A model generated the notes under the pieces. The model was not told the origin of the DNA. It saw nothing but the letters and a program-made list of their open reading frames with translations, and ran no database searches. A DNA stretch of 32,744 nt from assembly GCA_902631125.1 (NCBI GenBank), contig CACOXF010000008.1, forward strand, positions 1 through 32,744, in the 5' to 3' direction. Shown here piece by piece: positions 26,952-32,744 of the stretch. The translations under genes were made by a program, and so were the position numbers. The stretch's first letter is position 1; every line of letters begins with the position of its first letter. Source of the DNA: an uncultured Bacteroidota bacterium. GTDB taxonomy: Bacteria; Bacteroidota; Bacteroidia; Flavobacteriales; Flavobacteriaceae.

Positions 26952-28745
26952 ATGGAAGAAAAAAGAATAGACCCCTTACAAATCATTGGTTTCTTTTTGC
27001 TTTTCCTCGTCCTTATTTGGATGATGTATGACCAATCGGAAATGATGGAGCAAAGTACACAAGCGCTAGCCAATGCACCAACACAAACGCAAGCAGTTGA
27101 TAACAACCCACAGCCCGAACAAGTGGCTCCAACAAGCAATGCCCCAATGTTGATGGATTCCATTCCGGAGCAAATCACATCAATTCAAAATGAATTGTTA
27201 CGTTTGTCAATTACTTCCAAAGGGGGGTTTATTGAAGAATCCGAAATCAAGGGGCACACCAACTATCTTGATGAGCAGGTTTATGTTGTTAAAGATGCAA
27301 ACACTGATTTTAATTTAAGAATAGAAGCAAATGGGTCTTTAATCAACACTAGAGATTTAGATTTTTTGCCAATTCTAAATGGAAATCAACTTACCATGCG
27401 CTCTCAGGTCGCTGGTGGAACACTTGAATTTATTTACACGCTATCAAAGGAAAGAGAGGAAAGTGAAGCCTACCGATTCCAATTTGTTATTCGATCGAGT
27501 GGTTTAAATGTCCAACCCGAAACAAATCTATATTGGGGGCTTGATGGTTTTCGCCATGCACTAAGTGCAGATTATGAAAATCGATATACACAACTCACCT
27601 ATCAGTACGAAGACGATAAAGTACAGGCACTGTCTGCAATGGGTGATGATACTGACAGAGATAAAAATGTGTCTTGGATTTCATACCGACAGCATTTCTT
27701 TAGTATGATACTCATTCCATCTACCCAATTTGAGTCGATTGATGTTGAGTCATCATCGTTGATGAATGAAGACGATAGTGACGCATCTGTTTATTTAAAA
27801 CGCTTTGAAACATCGACATCCATTGCTGCTCAAAATGGAGCGCTGAATACCACATTTGATTGGTTTATTGGCCCAACTGATTATAAAATTTTAAAGACAT
27901 ATGATGATAATCTTTCAGGATCTATTTCCTTTGGTTGGGGGATTATAGGGTGGATTAATCGATTTTTATTCTTCCCACTATTTGGATTGCTGAGTGGGTT
28001 TCTTCCCTACGGAATTGCCATTATTGTGATGACGATTATTGTACGATTGGCACTCTCACCAGTGACATATAAGTCTTATTTGTCGCAGGCAAAAATGAAA
28101 GTATTGCGACCTGAAATCAATGCGCTCAACGATAAGTATGGAAACGATCGAGCCAAAAAGCAGCAAGAAACGATGAAACTGTACACCAAAGCAGGGGCAA
28201 ACCCAATGGCTGGTTGTGTACCGAGCTTGTTACAGTTGCCTGTCTTTTTGGGGTTGTTTTATTTTTTCCCAGTTGCCTTTTCACTGCGTGGAAAGTCATT
28301 CTTGTGGGCGGAGGACTTATCATCCTACGACGCCATAGCCGGACTTCCCTTCTCAATTCCTTTTTATGGAGACCATGTTAGTCTATTCCCTTTGTTGGCA
28401 TCGATTGCCATTTTTGTGTATTCAAAAATGACCATGGGGCAGCAAATGCAACCCTCTCAACCCGGCATGCCCAATATGAAGTTTATGATTTATCTCATGC
28501 CGATTATGATGCTGTTTTTCTTTAACAACTACGCCTCTGGATTGAGCTTGTATTATCTAATTTCAAACTTGATTACCATTGGAATTATGTTGGTTATAAA
28601 AAATTATATTATAGACGAAGAAAAAATCTTTTTGAAGATTGAGGAAAACAAAAAGAAGCCTAAAAAACAAAGTCGTTTCCAGCGAAAGATAGAAGAGATG
28701 ATGGAGCAGGCCGAACAGCAAAGACGATCAGGTCGCCGTCGCTAG
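26952..28745 (+). CDS. yidC: Membrane protein insertase YidC
   Basis: Inner-membrane insertase acting with or without SecYEG. The 597-residue protein has an N-terminal membrane anchor (residues 11-26), a linker rich in Q, A and P, and a large periplasmic P1 domain (about 75-340). The conserved insertase core follows (about 345-560): PYGIAIIVMTIIVRLALSPV, KMKVLRPEINALNDKYG, GANPMAGCVPSLLQLPVFLGL with the usual helix boundaries, and FMIYLMPIMMLFFFNNYASGL. The basic C-terminal tail fits ribosome contact. It is a Gram-negative type YidC. It begins 6 bp after pyrG and is probably cotranscribed with it. Confidence 0.97.
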   Translation: MEEKRIDPLQIIGFFLLFLVLIWMMYDQSEMMEQSTQALANAPTQTQAVDNNPQPEQVAPTSNAPMLMDSIPEQITSIQNELLRLSITSKGGFIEESEIKGHTNYLDEQVYVVKDANTDFNLRIEANGSLINTRDLDFLPILNGNQLTMRSQVAGGTLEFIYTLSKEREESEAYRFQFVIRSSGLNVQPETNLYWGLDGFRHALSADYENRYTQLTYQYEDDKVQALSAMGDDTDRDKNVSWISYRQHFFSMILIPSTQFESIDVESSSLMNEDDSDASVYLKRFETSTSIAAQNGALNTTFDWFIGPTDYKILKTYDDNLSGSISFGWGIIGWINRFLFFPLFGLLSGFLPYGIAIIVMTIIVRLALSPVTYKSYLSQAKMKVLRPEINALNDKYGNDRAKKQQETMKLYTKAGANPMAGCVPSLLQLPVFLGLFYFFPVAFSLRGKSFLWAEDLSSYDAIAGLPFSIPFYGDHVSLFPLLASIAIFVYSKMTMGQQMQPSQPGMPNMKFMIYLMPIMMLFFFNNYASGLSLYYLISNLITIGIMLVIKNYIIDEEKIFLKIEENKKKPKKQSRFQRKIEEMMEQAEQQRRSGRRR

Positions 28746-28757
28746 ACAGCTTTTGGT

Positions 28758-28765
28758 TACCTTTG
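28758..28765 (+). promoter_or_regulatory. -7 promoter box for mnmA
   Basis: TACCTTTG is an exact TAnnTTTG match 7 nt before the mnmA ATG, in the 27 bp between yidC and mnmA. No clear -33 TTG is seen. Confidence 0.45.
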
Positions 28766-28772
28766 TTTCGAT

Positions 28773-29948
28773 ATGAAATCCAATTCAAAACGTGTCGTCG
28801 TTGGACTCTCAGGAGGAGTCGATTCGAGTGTTACAGCCTATCTGTTACAACGACAGGGCTATGAGGTGATAGGCTTGTTTATGAAAAATTGGCATGACGA
28901 TAGTGTCACGATCTCCAAAGAGTGCCCTTGGTTAGAAGATAGTCATGACGCCATGCTCGTTGCTGAAAAGATTGGTATTCCATTTCAAACAGTGGATTTG
29001 AGTGAGGAATATAAGCAAAGAATTGTCGATAATATGTTCGCTGAATATGAACGTGGTCGAACACCAAACCCTGATGTTTTGTGCAACCGCGAAATCAAAT
29101 TTGATGTATTTCTCAAAATTGCATTGGAGTTAGGGGCAGACTACATCGCGACAGGTCACTATTGTCGAAAAGGCGAAGTGGAGAAGTATGGGACTACTTA
29201 TTACCAGTTATTGGCAGGAGTGGACAATAATAAAGATCAATCTTATTTTTTGTGTCAGCTTAACCAAGAACAATTGTCCAAAACACTATTTCCGATAGGG
29301 GAGTTGACCAAACCAGAGGTGCGTACCATTGCCAAAGCGCAAGGATTGGTCACTGCCGAAAAGCGAGATTCACAGGGGTTGTGCTTTGTAGGGAAGGTCA
29401 GTTTGCCAGATTTTTTACAACAGCAACTCGCAGTCAAGAAGGGTCGAATTTTGCAAGTGGCAGATGATCACCCAATGTATCAAACCAAAAGGGAAAATAC
29501 ACCAGAGAGTCTCGCTGAAAAATATACCTATACTTCTGCAGATGGACTTGAAGTAGGCACTCACAATGGCGCTCATTTTTTTACTGTTGGACAGCGCAAA
29601 GGGTTGGCTGTTGGGGGTACCAAAGAACCTTTATTCGTATTGGCTACTGATGTGGAGGAGAATATCATCTATGTAGGCGAAGGAAAAGCGCACGCAGGGC
29701 TGTATCGTTCTGCTTTATTGATTAATCAGGAAGATATTCATTGGATACGAAGAGACTTTATTCCCCAAAAGCCTATGGTGGTACTGGCACGAATTCGCTA
29801 TCGCCAGCCATTGGCAAAAGCAACCCTTCATCCAACAGCCAAAGGCTTGTATTTGGTCTTTGACAAACCACAGTCGGCCATAGCAGCAGGGCAATTTGCC
29901 GCCTGGTATCTCGATGATGAACTGATCGGATCGGGAGTGATTGGGTAA
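28773..29948 (+). CDS. mnmA: tRNA 2-thiouridine(34) synthase MnmA
   Basis: Thiolates U34 of Lys, Glu and Gln tRNAs using sulfur relayed from IscS. The 391-residue enzyme has the PP-loop [10 protein letters not shown] (11-20), the catalytic Cys104 in [11 protein letters not shown], and the partner Cys204 in [10 protein letters not shown]. Substrate-region motifs are [24 protein letters not shown] and [10 protein letters not shown] short extra segment after the P-loop strand ([21 protein letters not shown]) is, as far as I recall, typical of Bacteroidota MnmA. The start ATG lies directly behind a -7 box. Confidence 0.97.
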   Translation: MKSNSKRVVVGLSGGVDSSVTAYLLQRQGYEVIGLFMKNWHDDSVTISKECPWLEDSHDAMLVAEKIGIPFQTVDLSEEYKQRIVDNMFAEYERGRTPNPDVLCNREIKFDVFLKIALELGADYIATGHYCRKGEVEKYGTTYYQLLAGVDNNKDQSYFLCQLNQEQLSKTLFPIGELTKPEVRTIAKAQGLVTAEKRDSQGLCFVGKVSLPDFLQQQLAVKKGRILQVADDHPMYQTKRENTPESLAEKYTYTSADGLEVGTHNGAHFFTVGQRKGLAVGGTKEPLFVLATDVEENIIYVGEGKAHAGLYRSALLINQEDIHWIRRDFIPQKPMVVLARIRYRQPLAKATLHPTAKGLYLVFDKPQSAIAAGQFAAWYLDDELIGSGVIG

Positions 29949-29949
29949 G

Positions 29950-30021
29950 TTAGAACTGTAACCTTACTCCAAAATGTACCCCGACAGTGAATCCTATAAT
30001 TTGTTGTGAATTGCCAATAAA
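29950..30021 (-). pseudogene. Possible remnant of an outer-membrane beta-barrel gene (C-terminal 23 codons)
   Basis: The minus strand here reads FIGNSQQ followed by IIGFTVGVHFGVRLQF and a stop. The alternating hydrophobic pattern with a terminal Phe is a typical last beta-strand and BAM recognition signal of outer-membrane barrels. A TGA stop sits in frame immediately upstream (30022-30024), and no start or longer frame continues. It lies in the 141-bp gap between convergent mnmA and lysA. It may be a decayed gene end or a chance match over a short length. Confidence 0.35.
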
Positions 30022-30065
30022 TCAACTTTAAATGCGGTTATTTACACCTAAAAGTGAAAATAGTT

Positions 30066-30089
30066 AAAAAAGAACTGTTCAGTAAGTTC
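30066..30089 (-). terminator. Weak rho-independent terminator after lysA
   Basis: On the minus strand, immediately after the lysA TAG, GAACT (30085-30089) pairs with AGTTC (30072-30076) around an 8-nt loop. Six Ts follow (30066-30071). The stem is short. Confidence 0.5.
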
Positions 30090-31316
30090 CTACGAAATCT
30101 TTACTGCAGCGAGGTCTAGTACAACTTGATTTTGGATTAAATTCTCAAACTGTTCTGCTTTACGAATCAATTTGGCTTCGCCTTGATGCCATAGAACTTC
30201 GGCTGGTCGTAAGCGAGCATTATAGTTACTCGCCATTGAAAAACAATAGGCACCTGCGTTGTGAAAACACAATACATCACCCTCCGAAATTTCATTGATT
30301 CTACGATTGTTGGCAAAAGTATCTGTTTCGCAGATGTAGCCCACTACAGAGTAAAATCGCTCTCTGCCGTTTGGATTGGAAATATTTTCGATATGATGTT
30401 GTGAGCCATACAGCATGGGTCGAATCAGATGATTAAATCCACTATTGACTTGCGCAAATACTGTTGAGGTCGTTTGCTTAACCACATTGACTTGGGTGAG
30501 AAAATACCCAGCCTCACTGACCAAAAACTTTCCTGGTTCAAATGCCAAGGTCAGGTATTTGCCATAATCTTCACAAAACGACTGAAAACGTTCTCCCAGT
30601 TTTTCTCCTAGTTCTTCGATATTGGTTTTAATATCATTTGGGTGATAGGGAACCTTAAATCCACTGCCAAAGTTCAAAAACGCAAGGTTGTCAAACGACT
30701 TTGCAGTTGTAAACAAAATTTCAGCGGCATGCAGAAACACATCAATATCAAGGATATCACTTCCTGTGTGCATATGAATCCCATTGATGCGCATTCCTGT
30801 ATTTTCCACAATCCGAACAATGTGTGGGAGTTGATGGATGCTAATCCCAAACTTAGAATCGATATGCCCAACAGAGATATTGGCATTGCCACCTGCCATT
30901 ACATGGGGATTGATACGAACACAAACTGGCACATCAGGGTGTTTGCTGCCAAACTGCTCGAGTAAAGTAAGGTTATCGATATTGATTTGCACCCCAAGTG
31001 CAGCTGCTTGCTCTAGCTCTTCAAGCGAAACCCCATTGGGTGTAAAGATGATCATATGTGCTGGCACGCCTGCGTAGAGACCCAACTTGACTTCCTGAAT
31101 CGACACAGTGTCGAGCCCAGCACCCAAGCTGTGCAAATAGCTAAGGATATTGACATTTGACAGCGCCTTCACAGCATAGTTGATTCGCAATTGCGATACA
31201 TGCTGAAACCCTTTAGATAATCGCGTGTACTGATGTTCTATTTTCTCAGCGTCATAGACGTAGATTGGACTCCCAAATTGATTTGCAATCGATGTCAATA
31301 CAGAATTCTCCATCAT
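30090..31316 (-). CDS. lysA: Diaminopimelate decarboxylase
   Basis: PLP enzyme of the alanine-racemase fold that makes lysine from meso-diaminopimelate. The 408-residue protein binds PLP through Lys50 in INYAVKALSN. Further motifs are GAGLDTVSIQEV, HMHTGSDI with the catalytic-site His, NFGSGFKVPY, EPGKFLV (Glu-Pro-Gly loop), the partner-subunit Cys in ICETDTF, and the late GAYCFSMASNYNARLRPAEVL. Translation could start at either of two adjacent ATG codons (31316 or 31313). It is divergent from sucC with its own well-formed promoter, followed by a weak terminator. Confidence 0.96.
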   Translation of the reverse strand: MMENSVLTSIANQFGSPIYVYDAEKIEHQYTRLSKGFQHVSQLRINYAVKALSNVNILSYLHSLGAGLDTVSIQEVKLGLYAGVPAHMIIFTPNGVSLEELEQAAALGVQINIDNLTLLEQFGSKHPDVPVCVRINPHVMAGGNANISVGHIDSKFGISIHQLPHIVRIVENTGMRINGIHMHTGSDILDIDVFLHAAEILFTTAKSFDNLAFLNFGSGFKVPYHPNDIKTNIEELGEKLGERFQSFCEDYGKYLTLAFEPGKFLVSEAGYFLTQVNVVKQTTSTVFAQVNSGFNHLIRPMLYGSQHHIENISNPNGRERFYSVVGYICETDTFANNRRINEISEGDVLCFHNAGAYCFSMASNYNARLRPAEVLWHQGEAKLIRKAEQFENLIQNQVVLDLAAVKIS

Positions 31317-31329
31317 TTAAAATTTGCTA

Positions 31330-31360
31330 CAAATCTAGCTTTGTCTTTTCTGAAATCAAA
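31330..31360 (-). promoter_or_regulatory. Promoter for lysA
   Basis: On the minus strand TTTG (31357-31360), a 19 bp spacer and TAGATTTG (31330-31337): consensus elements at consensus spacing. The -7 box ends 13 nt before the ATG. Confidence 0.7.
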
Positions 31361-31432
31361 GTACTTTTCACTTTATTATAAAAATACAACAAAGTGTTAT
31401 AAATATAACAAAAACAAAAATAGATTTGATTA

Positions 31433-31461
31433 TTGTTGTCGATGGATGTTTTCTATTTTTG
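31433..31461 (+). promoter_or_regulatory. Promoter for sucC
   Basis: TTG at 31433-31435, an 18 bp spacer and TATTTTTG at 31454-31461. The -7 box ends 18 nt before the sucC ATG. A second TAGATTTG at 31421-31428 lacks a -33 partner. Confidence 0.65.
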
Positions 31462-31479
31462 CACCAAACAAACAATACA

Positions 31480-32673
31480 ATGAACATACACGAGTACCAA
31501 GCCAAAGAAATCTTATCATCTTTCGGCGTACGCATTCAAAGAGGCAAGGTTGCCCATACCACCAAAAACGCATTAACAGTTGCCAAAGAGCTATCAGAAG
31601 AGACAGGGACCTCTTGGTTTGTCGTAAAAGCACAAATACATGCAGGAGGGCGTGGTAAAGGTGGTGGTGTGAAACTGGCCAAAGGGATTGACAAGGTCGA
31701 GGAGGTTGTTGACAGTATATTGGGGATCGATCTTGTTACTCCTCAAACCCCTCCAGAGGGTAAACGTGTGCATCAAGTTTTGATTGCTGAGGATGTGTAT
31801 TATCCTGGAGCGTCTGAGTCAGAGGAGTATTATATGTCTGTATTGCTCAATCGTTCGACAGGTCATAATATGATTATGTATTCGACAGAGGGTGGAGTAG
31901 ATATTGAGACCGTTGCTGAAGAAACACCTCATTTTATTTTTACAGAAGACATCGATCCAGCAGTTGGTTTAATGCCTTTTCAGGCGCGTCGTGTTGCGTT
32001 TAATTTGGGCCTTTCGGGCAATTCGTTTAAAGAAATGATACGCTTTGTAACAGCCTTGTATTCGGCCTATGTGCAGTCCGATTCTTCACTCTTTGAAATC
32101 AATCCAGTACTCAAAACATCAGATGATAAAATCTTGGCAGTCGACGCCAAAGTATCCTTGGACGACAATGCTTTATTTCGACATAAAGACTATCAAGAAC
32201 TTCGTGATGTAAGAGAGGAAAACCCTGTTGAGGTTGAAGCGAAAGAAGTGGGTCTAAACTATGTTGCTCTCGATGGCAATGTTGGATGTATGGTCAATGG
32301 CGCAGGTCTAGCGATGGCAACAATGGATCTGATCAAGCAGGCAGGTGGCGAACCAGCAAATTTTCTTGATGTTGGGGGAACTGCCGATGCAGCCAGAGTC
32401 GAAACAGCTTTTCGATTGATCCTCAAAGATCCTAAAGTAAAAGCGATACTAGTCAATATTTTTGGAGGGATTGTTCGTTGCGATCGCGTAGCTCAGGGTA
32501 TTGTTGACGCCTATAAAAACATGGGCGATAGCATACAAGTTCCCATCATTGCTCGCCTACAAGGTACCAATGCCGACATCGCTAAAGAGTTGATTGACAC
32601 CTCTGGGTTGGCTGTTCACACTGCAGTTTTGTTCCAAGAAGCTGCTGACAAAGTACAGGAAGTTCTTCGTTAG
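31480..32673 (+). CDS. sucC: Succinyl-CoA synthetase (ADP-forming) beta subunit
   Basis: TCA-cycle enzyme subunit that, with the alpha subunit SucD, interconverts succinyl-CoA and succinate with nucleotide phosphorylation. The 397-residue protein starts MNIHEYQAKEILSSFGV (ATG 31480). The ATP-grasp region has VVKAQIHAGGRGKGGGVKLA and FEINPVL with the metal-binding residues. The ligase domain carries GNVGCMVNGAGLAMATMD, FLDVGGTADAARV and AILVNIFGGIVRCD. The longer frame from 31426 crosses the promoter and is rejected. The alpha-subunit gene sucD does not follow within the 71 bp that remain, unlike the sucCD operon of E. coli. Confidence 0.97.
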   Translation: MNIHEYQAKEILSSFGVRIQRGKVAHTTKNALTVAKELSEETGTSWFVVKAQIHAGGRGKGGGVKLAKGIDKVEEVVDSILGIDLVTPQTPPEGKRVHQVLIAEDVYYPGASESEEYYMSVLLNRSTGHNMIMYSTEGGVDIETVAEETPHFIFTEDIDPAVGLMPFQARRVAFNLGLSGNSFKEMIRFVTALYSAYVQSDSSLFEINPVLKTSDDKILAVDAKVSLDDNALFRHKDYQELRDVREENPVEVEAKEVGLNYVALDGNVGCMVNGAGLAMATMDLIKQAGGEPANFLDVGGTADAARVETAFRLILKDPKVKAILVNIFGGIVRCDRVAQGIVDAYKNMGDSIQVPIIARLQGTNADIAKELIDTSGLAVHTAVLFQEAADKVQEVLR

Positions 32674-32744
32674 ATAGACATTTTGGCATACAAAATCAAG
32701 AAATAAGTGTCATTGTGGCACATTTATTCGTTTGGTTCATCATT

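Noticed and set aside
32700-32728. Possible terminator after sucC
   Set aside because: GTGTC/GGCAC is a 5-bp stem with a wobble pair and needs a bulge to extend, without a T run; too weak to call.

Overview
This is a low-GC chromosomal window from a bacterium of the phylum Bacteroidota, most likely class Flavobacteriia. The evidence is the repeated promoter -7 motif TAnnTTTG (often with TTG/TTTG 16-21 bp upstream), the lack of Shine-Dalgarno sequences, a 949-residue CarB without the C-terminal regulatory domain, bacillithiol synthase BshC, a TonB-dependent receptor under a cobalamin riboswitch, a DUF4252 protein, a carboxypeptidase-like-domain surface protein and a LysM/periplasmic-binding fusion behind guaA. 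The content is mostly housekeeping. I see no insertion sequence, phage, CRISPR array, tRNA, rRNA or defence island.

Layout. 1-4145: the 5' part of a peptide-type ABC solute-binding lipoprotein (-) diverges from the tRNA methylthiotransferase mtaB (+). A GNAT-like protein (-) diverges from an alpha/beta hydrolase plus lytic transglycosylase pair (+), and a small TPR membrane protein (-) follows. 4255-8490: rpmH with a terminator, carB and rmuC (+). 8493-11123: a DUF6580 membrane protein (-) diverges from a cobalamin riboswitch and a BtuB-like receptor (+). 11077-13158: an S41 peptidase lipoprotein (-) and a DUF4252 protein (+). 13162-16415: a minus-strand block transcribed rlmH, rdgB, carboxypeptidase-like-domain protein, purB. 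16552-29948: a long plus-strand run of priA, then rpsF-rpsR-rplI with a terminator, then bshC, guaA, the LysM/PBP protein, pyrG, yidC and mnmA. 30090-32673: lysA (-) diverging from sucC (+).

The genes serve nucleotide synthesis (carB, purB, guaA, pyrG, with rdgB for pool cleaning), translation and tRNA/rRNA modification (mtaB, mnmA, rlmH, rpmH, rpsF, rpsR, rplI), DNA replication and repair (priA, rmuC), envelope biogenesis (yidC, lytic transglycosylase, S41 peptidase, lysA), redox thiol synthesis (bshC), vitamin B12 uptake (btuB) and the TCA cycle (sucC).

The window is very tightly packed. Five convergent gene pairs meet with 2-3 bp between them or overlap (by up to 47 bp). Several genes have a -7 promoter box only 3-7 nt before the start codon, which implies leaderless or nearly leaderless mRNAs. 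I did not find a convincing new multi-gene system. The best leads are the DUF6580 gene beside the B12 riboswitch, the LysM/PBP fusion in the guaA-pyrG-yidC run, a possible 30-codon ORF overlapping the priA start, and an outer-membrane-barrel gene remnant between mnmA and lysA. No stretch over 300 bases lacks a gene; the largest gap (about 8988-9281) holds the riboswitch and the DUF6580 promoter.
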